Positions 23,385 to 36,375 of a stretch of 64,000 nt of DNA are shown in pieces. Each line of letters begins with the position of its first letter. Within the stretch, counting starts at the first letter, position 1. The notes below the pieces were generated by a model, which saw only the letters and a program-made list of their open reading frames with translations, ran no database searches and was not told where the DNA came from. This DNA comes from Aplysia californica (Eukaryota > Mollusca > Gastropoda > Aplysiida > Aplysiidae): assembly GCF_000002075.1 (NCBI RefSeq), contig NW_004797272.1, positions 3,658,195 through 3,722,194 on the forward strand. The letters run 5' to 3'. The translations under genes and the position numbers were made by a program.

Positions 23385-24709
23385 TATATAAAAGTGTTGT
23401 AGTCAGCATGCTAAACTATTAGCAAATACAGTTTACCGGTGTTCCAGACATAGATAAATATCAGAATATGAGACTTGGAATGATTAGGGTTTGTGTGATT
23501 GCAATGTGTTCATAGATTTGAGCTTATGTCCTCTCTTCCCCCCCCCCCGTTTTTGTTGGGTTTTTTTTTTTTTGCTTTGGTATTCAGCATTCAAATGGAA
23601 TCTGGCTCTGCCTCATTGATAAAAGTTGTTTCATCTTTTCCAAGAAGCACTATTGTTGGTCTCGAAAAAATATGTTATTTTATCTGATGTGTGGGAGAGG
23701 GTTTTGGTTAAAAAAATGTTTTTTTAAAAATCAAAATGGATTAGCTTTTAAAAGTTTTGTGGTTCTCCATTTTTTTGTTTGCCACTGATAGAAGTTTTGA
23801 TCCTGCAACATGTACTTGCAAAAGTCCCATTCCAACTCGTTTTTTCTGAGTTCAGTGTCAACAAATCTATTGAATTGCTCATATTCCTCATGGCTGCATC
23901 ATTTTCAAGCTGCCGTCCCCGCAAAAATTTTTTTAATCCTATCCGTACTTCGCATTTTACTATCGTATCCATACGATGGGAGGAACTCTGTGCCGCCACT
24001 TTCCAAAGAGGAAATTTACTCGTTAATCCGATCCATGCGCTTTGCATAGCTCTCTGTCAAAATGATTTTCTGAGAAACACAAAGTTTCAAAGAGATCTTT
24101 GCCCTAGAAGTATTCCAAAATGTGAAGAATACAACCCTGGGGGTACAAAATGACCCCAGGGCGTACGGATAGGGAATGTGGAAAAGTCCAGACAGACTAC
24201 ATTTTTTCTGTAGTCGAATGTCTTTTCAGTAAACTGAAATTGAATTTGTAATACATGGTCTGTATTGAGAATCATCAGTATCCTGCCCAACTTTTACATA
24301 TGTTCATCTGTCGTACATTTCAGTAAGTTTCCTCGCTAGTCATCACACTGAAACTTACTGGCTATTACAATTATTGCATCTCAAGTATTAAGTCAATGGT
24401 GGGTGTAAGAAACACCTGTATTTAAATAACAAAATTATGTATTAAGTCAGTGAGCGTCCCGCTGGTATTTTTAGTTATGATGAAACATGTAAGGTATTGC
24501 TTTGTGTTGGGATAAATGTTATATTAATTCTTGGGAGTACCGGTAATTTCAGTATTTCCATCTGATATTACTTTTCCCAGTGTGTAATTTTTTTGTATGA
24601 AAACTTCCACAAATACTTTTGTTTCAGTAACCTATACATCTGTGTAATCCATTCAGTGGTGGTATTTTTTTCATTGAAACTGAACCAGTATTTTTCTTTT
24701 CTGAAAAAT

Positions 24710-24875
24710 GACTGCGGGTGCTCTGCTGTGGTTTGTTCCTTCTTTCCTTCAAAATATCTGTTGTCCATATTTCTCCTCCCTCTTTTTTTTTGTCACATCT
24801 ATTCTTCAGAACTTGTATATATGTGACTTGATTGCATTGCAAGTGCTGTAAAACACCTACTAGAACTAAAAAAAT
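24710..24875 (+). repeat. SINE family C
   Basis: GGGTGCTCTGCTGTGGTTTG through CATTGCAAGTGCTGTAAAAC. Its inverted duplicate lies at 44630-44830. Confidence 0.6.
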
Positions 24876-25639
24876 GACCCAAGTCTGCTCTTTTCCTTTT
24901 TTTTCTTTCTTTTTTCGTGCAAAGCACAGTATTTTGGCCCCCTTTAACACATTTTCAGTTCCTGGAGACTGAACACAGCATCCCTCCTCACCCTGAAATT
25001 GTCTGTTCTATTTCTGTACATACTTGTTGCCGAAACTGACACTGAATCTCACAGGCATTTTTTTTACTGTACTCCGAAGTCCATATTTTGTCTCCACATT
25101 GTCAAGTTATTTTACTCAATTAGAATGTGCATTCATCATTTCTCACTTGTGTTTTGGTGCATTGTCAAGGGATATTTGCATGCAGATCAGATTTATCAGT
25201 ATTTGACCCTTTTATGAGGGTACAGGCTTGAAGAGTTAGTAAAACTAATCTTTGTGTTGCTTTATTTCTTTGAAGTTTTCAGTTTCATTACATTTGTCCT
25301 GATTTCAAAACCTCTGAATCTCAGTACCGGTAATCACATTCGTTTTTAGCATTCCAATTTTTTGGGGGGTGCACCGGCTCTCTTCCCTACCTTGCACTGG
25401 TCTTTGTTCTCTTAATTTATTTGATCTTTGTGGGATACACGCTGGTGTAAGTGGGTGGTTGGAGGGTGCCACTGGTAGGTCCTACTTCTGTACTTTTCCC
25501 TCTGTTGTTTCTGTCTGTCTGTTTTACTTTTTTCCCCAGGGCTAAATGACCATTCTTGTGTCGCTGTGCTTCTTTTTACTCAAACAAAGGCTGCTGTATG
25601 TGTGAATTGTCAACACATTATCAGCTTTTTCAACACAAC

Positions 25640-25995
25640 TCTCCTAGTGGCGTCGGTGGCCTAGTGGTTTGGCTCTCGGACTCGCAACCGTAAGGTCGTG
25701 GGTTCGAATCCCGTCAAGGGCCCGACGTTGTGTCCTTGGGAAAGGCACTTTACACGAATTTTCCTCACTTCACCCAGGTGGGAATGGGTACCCGGCTATA
25801 GACAGCGAAAGATCTTGTCAGTTTGTTAGTGTTTGAGCGCTTAATCGGCTGCTCGCACTGTATGCTTCCCGGGAAGCTGAGAATGTTTCGGAGTGTTCTA
25901 TGGTCTGCTGGGGTAATAATATAGTGTAAAGCGCATAGAGCCTGCTGTTGAGCGGGGATATGCGCTATACAAATGCTATCTATTATCTATTATTA
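25640..25995 (+). mobile_element. tRNA-headed SINE with TATTATTA tail (V/Deu-like layout)
   Basis: Head GTGGCCTAGTGGTTTGGCTC with B-box GGGTTCGAATCCC, then a Deu-like core (GTTGTGTCCTTGGGAAAGGC) and a tail of GCGCTATACAAATGC plus ATTATT repeats. The tRNA-like part is embedded in the SINE and is not a separate tRNA gene. Confidence 0.78.
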
Positions 25996-26971
25996 TTATT
26001 CTAACCTTAAAGGATTGATTACTTGATACTTCCAGCCCTGTAATGGACTGGGAATTGTCAAAAGGTGTTACAAAAGTATACTTGTATGGATTAATTCACC
26101 TGTCTGTGGTAATGTATTCAGTCTGCACTGAAAAAGCACTTTAATATTTTTTCCCATCCTCATATTCTCTTTGTGACATCTGGCCTCATGGCAAACATCT
26201 CTGTTCTATAATTTTATGTACATTTTATGGTATCATGGGGCCTATAATGAGGCTATTATTTATTATGAGGATATTATAATATAATCAGTTTTGGCACGAG
26301 ATGCAGCTGTTCCCAAGAGCAAAAATCCACTAGTTGTTTTACACGGATGAGAATTTTACACTACTTATGTTTATTAATTATTACACTCGTGGTATAATGG
26401 CCACTGAATGACTGTAGCACTGCCCCATTAACTCTGTTCGCATTTTTCGTACAAATTACTCAAGCACCTGTCTCATCACTCTAGAGATGTGTTATTTTTT
26501 TTCAGTTTTTAGACTGACTTCTTGAAATATACTGAAAATGAGATGAAGATCAAATTCCTCATGAAATGTTGGAATCCATACTTTTTTTGTTGCAGAATAT
26601 TTTAACTTGATTTGTTTGATGTTTGTTGTGTTTCTTTGGCTGTAAAGTGCTATGCCTGTTTTTTTTTGTTTTCTTTTTGTGTTTTTGTTGTTGTTGGTGT
26701 TTTGTTTTAATTTTCTCTTCTCCATTTGAACAATATTCATCAAACAAGTGTCAGCTTCTGTTCCATCATTCTATCATTGGTGTTAAGTAATCCAGATTTT
26801 TTCAAAGATTGAGACCTATCAATTTGAGGTGTCTTATATCTGTGGGAGGAGACAATGGTATACATGTATTACTAAATATTGTTAGAAGTAAGTCATCAGA
26901 TTCACATAGTTAAGGAATTTGCGAGATAGATGTCATGCTTGAAGGTTGATTTTTAAAAAGTGTAATAGTGG

Positions 26972-27155
26972 GGTGGTTGGCGGGTGCTCTGGTGTGGTTT
27001 GCTTCTTCTTTTCTATCAAACATCTGTTGTCTTTATCTCCCCTCCTTCTTTTTTGTGTTTGTTACTCTCTCGTAATACCTCTAATCTTCGGCTTTTATAT
27101 GACCTTATTGTGTTGCAAGTGCTGTAAAACTTTTACTAAAACTAAACTGGCTCAA
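26972..27155 (+). repeat. SINE family C
   Basis: GGGTGCTCTGGTGTGGTTTG through GTGTTGCAAGTGCTGTAAAAC and TTTTACTAAAACTAAAC. The best-preserved copy in the window. Confidence 0.65.
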
Positions 27156-27359
27156 ATTCCCAATGGTTCGTTCTAAATTCTAAAGGTGAGGTTGTTTTGG
27201 GGCTTTAAACTAATTTAAGGATCTTCACCCGTTTGGCTTGGTCCAATGGGAGATGGACATTAAGTTCAGAAGTCCTGCCTATTTAAGAAGACAAGTGTTG
27301 GAAGGGATTTTAAACAAGGACCAGTTATAATGACTTTTCTGTAGGACATGCTAATACTT

Positions 27360-27590
27360 GTCATGTACTCAGTGGGTGGTGTCTTTTGCTCCTGCTTTCC
27401 TATCAAACATCTCTCGTCCTTATCACTCTCTAAACTCTTTTTTTTTCTTTTTTTTTCTTTTTTTTTCTTTTTTTCTTTTTTTGTATGTTATACTCTCGTA
27501 AGGCATAATCTTGACACTTATAATGACCTAGCTCTAATTGTTTTGCAAACACTGTAAAACTAGTAAAACTTTCACTTAAAAAAAAGAAAG
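27360..27590 (+). repeat. SINE family C with (T8C)n expansion
   Basis: TTCCTATCAAACATCTC and a degraded tail around GTTTTGCAAACACTGTAAAAC; the middle is expanded by TTTTTTTTC repeats (27438-27480). Confidence 0.55.
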
Positions 27591-28190
27591 ATAAAATACT
27601 CTGCTCATTATTTTCTTCCCGATGCTGTCATTGTTTGTTGAATTAGGCTACTGTTATGATGCTGGCTTGTATTTTTGTTTGTTTTGTTGTTGTTTTTTTC
27701 TGCTGACAATGGCAGTTTTAAAACAAAGTCACATACATTACATATATATTATATATATATGTAGTTAATTTTGTTAATTGGGTATAAGTGCAGAATGTTT
27801 GCAAGCGTTCAGATCTCATGTACATGTATTGTTGTAATAATGCGCCTGGGATTTTGAGTAGGTGGCGTATATTCATTAATTCAATTTTGTGTGTTCGGCT
27901 GCTATAATTCATGAAATGTTTGATTAACAGCTTGATATGTGTGTGCATTATTTCTTTTATGGTGTAGTGAATTATTGTTGGATTAAGGAAACATGTGCTA
28001 ACTCATCTCCCATACCCCCATCTCACAATAGTGCACGTTCCATTGTTATTTGTTTCTTGACGAGAGAGAGTGTGCGCCACGTAACTGTCAAATGAATCGT
28101 CATCTTCCATTGTTATTTAACTGAATACTTCATATTACATGTAGATGTTTTTATCATGTGGTTTGTTTGCTTTTCTTTTTTCAAGAAGCC

Positions 28191-28196
28191 AATAAA
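28191..28196 (+). promoter_or_regulatory. Distal AATAAA shared with the duplicated 3' flank
   Basis: A canonical AATAAA in CAATAAAGTTTGTTAAAA. The duplicated flank has the same site (AATAAA at 43193-43198). If used, copy 1 would have a 3'UTR of about 7.2 kb. Duplication alone may explain the conservation. Confidence 0.25.
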
Positions 28197-28282
28197 GTTT
28201 GTTAAAATGGTTTGAGACTTGTTCTAATTTTTCCTGTGAATTCGTTAGGTGTATGAATTCAGATCTGAAATTTGTTTCGGAA

Positions 28283-28925
28283 TAGGGGTCTCAGGGGCAA
28301 GAGGTATGATGTTCGCCTCTCATTCAAAAGGTCCGAGTATCGAAAGAAGATATTCATGAAAAAATGTTCTTCTCTAAAAGTTTGTCCTTTCACCTCCTTC
28401 TTTCCTGTTTCCTTGTCCTGTTCTAGGCTATCGTTTACTCCTCCCTCCTCGCCCCTGTGCTTGGGACTTCTCTCGTGTAGACAGTACTGTCACTTTCCAC
28501 TCACCACCACCTTGCTAATCCCCCGGGGCGGTGCTACTGACTGGAGAAGTGTCTTTAGGCCTTTCCCAGGGGGGGGGGGCATTAACATCTCGAGTTCTTA
28601 TGCACAGTAAAATTGTAAATGGGCTGATTCATCAATGTCACGCTCGTAACTGTGCCTGACCTGCAACAGGGATCTGCTGCTTTTTCTTTCCTAATCCTTA
28701 TTATAGTCATTTTTCCTCTACTTCTTTTGTATGTTTGTCACACTCTTGTGACCCGCCATTCCCGGGGTGTCTTGATAGTCGAAGCAGACTTTGTGCTGTT
28801 GAAAGTAGAGAGGTGAACAGATTAAGTCTGATTCCCTCTAAGGACTTATCTGTTGACATCCACCCCTTGGCGCTCATATAACCTTATGCAGTTGCGAGCG
28901 CCGTAAAAACTCTACTAAAAACCCC
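28283..28925 (+). mobile_element. SINE family B (A-type head, longer body)
   Basis: Head GGTCTCAGGGGCAAGAGG, an A-like section to about 28480, then a distinct section (CACCACCTTGC ... TATGCACAGTAAAATTGTAAAT) and the common tail CTCATATAACCTTATGCAG plus TTGCGAGCGCCGTAAAAAC. The first 150 bp recur at 43290-43440. Confidence 0.72.
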
Positions 28926-28929
28926 CACC

Positions 28930-29705
28930 TTGCTCGCTCCAACTTGGTGAGAGGTGAATTTAGTCAATTGGAAATGCGTTGCCGGTGCTAAAGGAGAGTC
29001 ACCAGCTTCCCCTCACCCTTTCACAAGGCAGCAAGCACCAACGAATGTTGTTGCGAGATATTTTTGGCATCACTAAATTTCGTGCACCTCGCTAGCACCA
29101 AAACTGATGCGCAGTATGTTCGCCTTTGGGGGCGAATTGTGGGTAAAATCAGGGGCGAAGCGTCTACATAATCAAATAATCACTGCTTCCCTTTCTAATT
29201 TTGAAACATTGTCGCTGTCAAATTCATCCTTAAACGTAAACCTCATAAATTAAATGTAAAAAGACGTTCGTAACCAACAACGAACAGTATGCCTAACATT
29301 CAAAACGGTTTCACGGCCACAGAAATAGCCTCCTCACCCCTCTCGGGCCACTCCATAAGCAGTCGCAAGCTTTGATTTTAAGTAAGCTTAAAGTGAGGCT
29401 GGAATAGAGTTGAAGGGAACATGTGCATGGCAGTCAAAGCTGTTTCATTGCCACATATACCCTGTTCACTCCTTTGGGGCCACAGTTAAAATCAATCTCA
29501 AGCCCTGATTAAGCAAGCTAACTAACACTGGTCGAGTCTACCTCACAAATGTAAGGGGAACTAACTCTTAATAATCTCTTGACTGCTGCTTGTGCTTGTT
29601 TTTTCCCCTCGACTTTTTACCGTCCTATAATCAGATCGTGACCTCGATTATGACACCAGCTCCTGGCCGCGAAAGGCTAACAAAAACAGCCAAATGTGAA
29701 ATTTA
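28930..29705. other. No recognised gene or repeat
   Basis: A non-repetitive spacer between the SINE at 28283-28925 and the candidate inverted-end element; no credible frame. Confidence 0.4.
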
Positions 29706-29707
29706 AA

Positions 29708-32700
29708 AAATAATTAGTTGGGTAAAAAACAATAGTCCCGTGACCGTGGGCTCCGGAAGTTTGTTTTTCACATGTTTTATCATCTTCAAGGTCTAAGTAA
29801 GAAAATTAGCCCCCATGCCTCTTTTTAAAATTTGGGCGTTACCCGTGAGGCCTTGAAATCCAAGATGGCCGCCAAATGGCAAAAATCGATATTACTCATT
29901 GTCTTTTTCCAACACATATGAAGTGTGATACGTTACATATGCGTTTTTTTAGGTCAAGAAGTTCATTTTTAGGGTCATTTTTAGCCTTTCGTAAAATATA
30001 AGTGCAAAAAATCCAATATGGCTGCCGTCGTCCATATTGAAAATGGGAAAAACGTTGGTATCACAAATAGTAACTTAAGGTTCACGAATTTACTGATCTA
30101 GGATAATTCTTTTTTTTTGTATCATCTCATATTTTTTGTATTTTCCAAGCTGTGTAAATCCAGTTTGGCCGCTCATCAAATATGCACACACATACAGCAT
30201 CCGTAGTATGGGAGCCTTGTCTGTACTTTTTGCATATGTGTAAACCTGTGACCATTGATCTATAACACTGCAGGGCAGGATTCACTGTGTAGATCTGATT
30301 TCGCAGCATTTTAGAATCGATGCAACCCGCAAAAAATATCGCCGTTAAGGGATAATATGCAGTTTAGACGTTCAAAAGATAATCTTACATAATTAGAAAG
30401 AACATTAATCTAAAGGACAATAACCTGTTTAGTCTTTACTCTCGTCTTTATCTTGATCAGTTTGGTTTACAAGCTTGCTACATTCATTATTGCTAGTATG
30501 AATGGAGGCTGTGGTATTAAAGCTATCCAAAATTGACAACTGTTGGGGTATCGCAGGAAGACTAGGGCGAACTTGCCAGCATTGCCTATTTAACAGTTGC
30601 AATCCATGCATGGATAAGGATGGCCTGACATGAATGAGCATAACGTGAACGAAAAAAAAATTCATTCAGGTGTCCCTTCAGCAGTGACGCCAGAATAGCC
30701 CACAAATCTGTAAGCCGCTTGGAGTATTTGTGGTGACCATAATAAGTGATGAACCTGATCGAATGCAGATGTCATATTGACTATATTGGCTACTCTTCAG
30801 CGTCTTTCAGATGGCATGCATTAACATTTTGATCCAGTGAGTTTGACATCTCCAGTTGACACCTAAAACTTTTCCATGTCTGTGTCAGGCTGTTCGTACA
30901 CTTGCTTGGCTAGTTCCTTTTTTTTCAACATTCTCCCAAGCTGCATTGTAGCCACCAATATGAGTTCTTGAGATGCATTGGGAACATTTAGGTTGTCCTT
31001 TACATTGAAGGATTTGTGCTTCCTATGCTGATGAATCTGTCATGGGCAAGAGCTTCTCTCAACAAAAGAATACACCCAACACCAATAGCCCGTTATGTTT
31101 CTCTAGGAAAGCTTGGTATGCAGTTCAGGCTGCAACCACAAAAGTCAGCCAACCCAGTTCCTTTAAAGAGTATGAAAGAAGCGTATTTGTATGCCATTTT
31201 AAAAAATGAAATGCCCCCCCCCCCCCCCCCAAAAATAAAATTGGAACAATATCCTGACACTCAGGAACTTCCTGATGGCCTGCTGGTTCACGGTTACTTT
31301 CAATTGGAGATTAAGTTAATTTAATCTTCAACTTTGCAGTGATTTCGTTTTTCAATATTACCAGTAGGGGACCTTGGTTGTCATAATTTCTTTCACTGGC
31401 TTCTTAAAACTGTAGGTAAATTTTTATCTAATGAGCCCTAGTCACATCCCCTCATGACGCATCGGCTTTGAATAGAGCTAATCCTGATCAACGATGACAA
31501 TAGCAAGTTTTTCCACTGGCAATTTCTTGTGGAAAAGTAAAAGATGTTTTCATATCCTGCAAATCCATACAGTCCAGATGCTGATATATGTATCGGCATC
31601 ACTTTTGAGCATAGTATCCGTCAAATTTCTGCTCCTTTTGACACCGTGCATAGGCCTACTTATGCCCATCTTAATGACTGTGCTCCCAATTTCTCCACGT
31701 GCTTAGTAAACCATAGTTGTTGGCCTATACATATTTTTTTCAGATTCTTGAGCAGTGTTATACAGTTACGTTTCAAGAGTAATGGGGCCATTTCTTCACT
31801 TTCTTCAGGCTCTTTTGTCAGGTAGCCACGTTACTATGTCTCTTTCCTGTATCTGTTACACAATCGAGGCGCAACATTTTGGATCACCTTCTGGTCGCTT
31901 ACCCCAAGAGCTTGTATTGCTGACCTGTTATAATATTCCCTTCCTTTAATATCACACAACCACTCATGTTTGTTCTTTTCCTTTTCGTACTTAAAGCCTA
32001 TGGAATCTCTGCATTTCTTAGTACGGAACTCCGACCGATATGCCGATTTCATATTCCCAACTGCATACCCACAGTCATCGGGAATGTGCTAGTGATCTTC
32101 AAGAAGGGACTTCAATGAACGTATATATTTGTCCTTTAAAAATTTGATATGCTTTCAAAACGTTTTGAAAAAGAAATCTGAAAGATTTATTTTCTAAAGA
32201 CTCATTGCCGAACCAGACTCTCCACCGCCTTGGGATACGTGCTTGTTCCAACGTTCAGGGTGGTAGCTGATGTTTGCAAAAGAACCAGACAGGGTAGAAG
32301 TAGACAAGGAAACTTTTGACAGTCCATCCTTAAGGTCTGGATCTTCACGCCAGAAAAGTCTTGCCGTCGTCTCTTTCCATTTAAAGTTCAAGGGTTTTTT
32401 TTAAAGTGTGTGTGTGGGTTGTTGTTATTTTTTAAAGTATTACAATTATTGTGAAAGAATCAGAAGGTGCATGAAATAGTTCCACGGGACATCTGTCCAC
32501 TGAGTGGATTCATAGAGATCACACATTTATCAAGCCCTCACCACTTTCAGATTTTGTTTTCACAGTGTTTCACGGAGACTGGTTTATATATGAGAGGGTT
32601 TGAGTGGCTTTTTCAATTCACGTGTTTAAGCAAACACTCACACAAGACAGACACATTGTTCTCGTATTTAAAAAAACAACAATTTTTGGAGTAAAAAATA

Positions 32701-33693
32701 AGTGTTATACTGACATCATTTTCTCATTCTTTATGTTGCATTTATCTGAAAAGAAGAGAAATACCAGTTTAGAAGCGTGGTGGATACAAATTAATACCTT
32801 TGGGGCAAATATATTTGATTAAAGTACAAGCAGGGCATTCTTTACCATCCGCAGGCAAAATGGGACAAATATTCCTCTTCACCGTAAGCGACCAATCACA
32901 AGTCAACATCTATGAATGAGGGCAATAAGTATGTTACTGTTGGAGACAGTATAGCAAGCGGTGCATAGCTTAGTTTCAAAATGGTAAATTCGAATCAGTT
33001 TTCTTTTTAGAAACACATTTAAAAAAATTATGAGTATATATAAATTGGCAACACTAATTCTATATTATTAGTTAGCTTTTAAAACTTGCTCTAATGGAAC
33101 ATCCGATCTTTCGGGGATGTTTTTACTTTCATTGTCAAGGAATGTCGTAGTTTAAGGTTTTGTTACAACACGCACAATGCCTTGATCGCGCACCGAAATG
33201 CCATCCGGGGAATCCCGCTGTGTTATAGGCAAAATTTTTGCGGCACCTTTACGAATTTGTTTTGTTCTACCTATTTCTGCATGACAATTAATACTAGATC
33301 TACAGTAATGCATCCAACCTGTTTATGTGTATGCCACAAGTGACCAAATGGACGAATCCAGTTCAAACCGTTTCAAATAAAAGATCAAAACTGAGGGTGA
33401 TCATGTCATGATTTTGGAATTGTGACAGACGCGATCAGAGGCATTGTCCCCAAGCGAATGTAAACAAAACAGTCCATTGCGGTGATTATGCTAGCCAGTT
33501 ACCTGAACTTTTTTTGCATGTTAACACGGTACAAAGTTTACATGTAAATTATGTACAACGCCCACTATTTTCAAAGAGGCATGGGAGCTAAATTTTCTTT
33601 TTAACTCCTAAAGTCTCCAAAAAGCCAAAGAACGCGACTTCTGCGCTCCACGGTCACGGAATGTCTCATTTTGCTTCAACTAAATAATTGTCA
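29708..33693. mobile_element. Candidate ~4-kb DNA transposon with long imperfect inverted ends
   Basis: Left arm (29708-29850) and right arm (33550-33693) are inverted relative to each other. Shared blocks include AATTAGTTG/CAACTAAATAATT, CCGTGACCGTGG (29738-29749 and 33648-33659) and CCCATGCCTCTTT (29812-29824 and 33573-33585). Between them lie fragmentary open frames, mostly on the - strand (32391-32194, 32052-31834, 30665-30429), which I could not assign to a transposase family. The target duplication was not found. Confidence 0.45.
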
Positions 33694-34267
33694 TGTTCTA
33701 CCAAAGAGTTAGACTCACTGGTAGATCTATAACATATAGATCTAGTACTGACATCTCTGCTTCTTTGCTTTGTGTTTATGTATTCACATCTAAAGCGAAG
33801 TTTAATTTTAGTGGGAACTGATATTTAATAAGATACTTTCCCGATTATTTTGGCGGTTGAACATGCAATATGAATTCCGGATTTGTTTTCATTCACAACT
33901 CAGAGTCGCCGCCTCGAGTAAGATTCTTGTGTGATATCTACAGGCCATATCTGGTCCCATTTCACTTTGATTACCCTGTCAAACAAGTCAGCCTTCGCCC
34001 CTGGGTAAAATTTCTTACTTAAACGTGATGATCAAACGTTGCTATGGTAACAATGTTTCTCGAAAGCTGGTTCTCCTCTTTTCCAATTAAATATAGTCCC
34101 ACTTTAGAAAGAAATTGAAAAATAGCAGAACAGGCCACATCTTTGTGTTTTAAACATTGTTTCTCCCATGAACGTACTTCTAAAATGATGATTTTCGTCG
34201 TTGGTGGCTTTTGTGCACCCAGTAGCTACGTCTGGGTTTTTTTTTTACTTCGATTACTCAACCAAGA

Positions 34268-34530
34268 GTTGAGGGTGTGGTGGCGGAACGGTAAGTACGC
34301 TCGTCTCCGAAGCGGAAAAGTCCGGGTTCGAGCCTCGGTTCGGACACGGATTTTTTCAACTCCCTCCTGCCCACCCAGCAGTAATGGGTACCCCTGACTT
34401 TGACTTTGAGGTGGGGAAGTAAAGGCGGGTGGAAAGGAACTGGCCACCCTACCACATTATGCTGAAGGCTCAGGAAGTTGTCTCACTAACTAGGCAATCC
34501 CCAATGTCCGGATCGGATGCGGGAACAACT
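34268..34530 (+). mobile_element. tRNA-headed SINE with 14-bp target duplication
   Basis: Head GGTGGCGGAACGGTAAGTAC with B-box GGGTTCGAGCC. Flanked by TTACTCAACCAAGA at 34254-34267 and 34531-34544, a clean target duplication and therefore a fairly young insertion. The 263-bp body differs from family A. Confidence 0.85.
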
Positions 34531-34649
34531 TTACTCAACCAAGAAAAAAGCACACATTCTGCGTCCCTACTGGAATTATGCTCATCATGAACAAAAGAAA
34601 ATGTAAACAACTCGGTTTTTTAAACGTGTTTTCTTAACGACTAAATAAG

Positions 34650-35160
34650 GGAACACTCGTGGTCAAGAGGTTACGGTGTTTGCCTCTCATTTAATAGGTC
34701 CCGGGTTCGAATCCGGACAGCGACAGAAAATTTTCTTCTCTAAAATTTCCATATTCTGTCGTCTGCTGTCGTCTCCACTTTCTGCTCCCTTCCCCCTCCC
34801 TTCTCCCCTTTGCCCCCTCCTCTGGGCTCCTGACTCTTTCTGTAGCTTTTCTACTTCTACTGCTACTCCTCGGCTGCTTCTCACTGCTGTCTTTCATCCA
34901 CAGAACTGATCTTATGGTAGGTAAGATCTAACACCTAGCCTTCTCGGATAACGGCTCAAAATCTCAGAGGTCCCGTGTGCAAGATGCGCAAGTTGAAGAT
35001 CCATTGGTGGTCCTAAAATTGATAAGAGTAAGCTTCGGCCGCCATCCGGGCAAAATTCAAAATTTTCTACCTACTGAAAAACTGTTCTATTGTGTCCCGC
35101 TCGCTCATATGATCTTAAGCAGTTGCGAGCGCCGTTAAACACTTACCCAAAAAATAAAAG
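34650..35160 (+). mobile_element. SINE family A
   Basis: Head CTCGTGGTCAAGAGGTTACGG, with B-box-like GGGTTCGAATCC. The body matches 15433-15949. Tail CTCATATGATCTTAAGCAG plus TTGCGAGCGCCG. It sits against the last surviving pseudogene exon and may mark the pseudogene breakpoint. Confidence 0.82.
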
Positions 35161-35248
35161 ATGATTTGAAACTACATTTAACATAACGATGTATCAGAAC
35201 TAACCAAGTCAAATCAGGAACCTCCCATATTTCTATTAGTGGACTCAG

Positions 35249-35429
35249 CAGCCACACATGCAGTCAGGAGGTTTGTGACGATGCCACCAAGCAGAGCAGT
35301 TACTGCCAGCTGAGCTAGGTCTCCCAGCCGGTTAGGAACCATAGGGCACAGACCTCCAAGTTGGATACCAACGGAGCCTAAATTAGCAAACCCACACAGA
35401 GCGTAGGTGGCTATAATCTCTGAGCGAAT
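35249..35429 (-). pseudogene. Pseudogene exon 11
   Basis: The 181-nt length is kept and the frame is open ([16 protein letters not shown]...). The donor GT is changed to CT. Loop substitutions include Gly to Cys and Ala to Val in GGLGPMAP. Confidence 0.9.
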
Positions 35430-36180
35430 CTGTCACGAAATAAAACATACTAAGGTGTAATAACTAAAGCAAAAATAAAAAACAGCAAACAAACAACAAC
35501 AAACAAACAAACAAAATAACAAAACAACAATGTGACATCCTGCATCCATACCCTATCCTTACTCAATAAAACACTCACATTCTTATTTTCCTCTCAATTA
35601 TTTTCTTGTCCACTTTTATCTGTTTGATTACATAAAAATTGTTCTTACCAGTACTGTACATGTACTGCCTTTCTCATGCAACTAGAGGATTTTAATCAAC
35701 GCCAAACTACTGTCTCTTGTGCAAATATATAAATAAAACACAATATTTGATGCTGAGCTTTGAGCCATGAAATTGTAGGCCCTATGTCTAAATAATTTGC
35801 ATGCACACAAAATACTCAGAACATTACCTGAAAACCCCCCAACCCAAACAAATGACAAACCAAGTCCAACCATTGGGAAGTCATAAACAGATAAAAGCAG
35901 TTTGGAAGAGGGAATTGCACTACCATATTCCACAATATTGTATTTCACTTTTAAATAAAGGTTAAAAAATCAAAGTATGGTATTGACTTTTTTTTTCTCC
36001 TTAATTCTATAAATCAGTGGGCTTCGACTTTTACAGGACCACCAGGACCAACGTATCCCCATTACAACCAAATGCTGTTGTAGTAGTGGGGCCCACTGTA
36101 CTGATATAGGAGGGATAACATACAAATATCACACTGAATTTTCTCTACACGATATAACAACATATTCTGACCACACTTTC

Positions 36181-36375
36181 AGAAATAACCATTCCGCCAC
36201 GACAAAAAAACAAACAAACAAACCCGATTGTCGATAAAACTTGACAGTTTGTCATATGCAAGAGACTCGTTGAGGAAAGTCTCTACTCCAAGCAACTCGG
36301 CGACTGTTCCAGCCTCTTCCCACTCCACACCCATCATGCAATCCAAGGGTATCTGCACACATAGGAACAGATCAC
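36181..36375 (-). pseudogene. Pseudogene exon 10
   Basis: Acceptor TTCGCAG is kept. The exon is 195 rather than 180 nt, with small insertions, including a TTTG-type repeat near its 3' end. The donor GTAAGT has become GAAAGT. Confidence 0.9.

Noticed and set aside
25651-25725. tRNA-like sequence with good A and B boxes
   Set aside because: It continues into a SINE core and TATTATTA tail, and I could not see a complete cloverleaf acceptor stem with a 3' terminator. Annotated as a SINE head.
30429-32391. Several 60-100 codon frames that might form an unknown host gene
   Set aside because: No recognised domain, no consistent splice pattern, many stops, and inverted repeats surround the region. 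Treated as the decayed interior of a candidate DNA element.
34284-34345. tRNA-like sequence GGTGGCGGAACGG...GGGTTCGAGCC
   Set aside because: Bounded with its body by a 14-bp target duplication, so a SINE head and not a tRNA gene.
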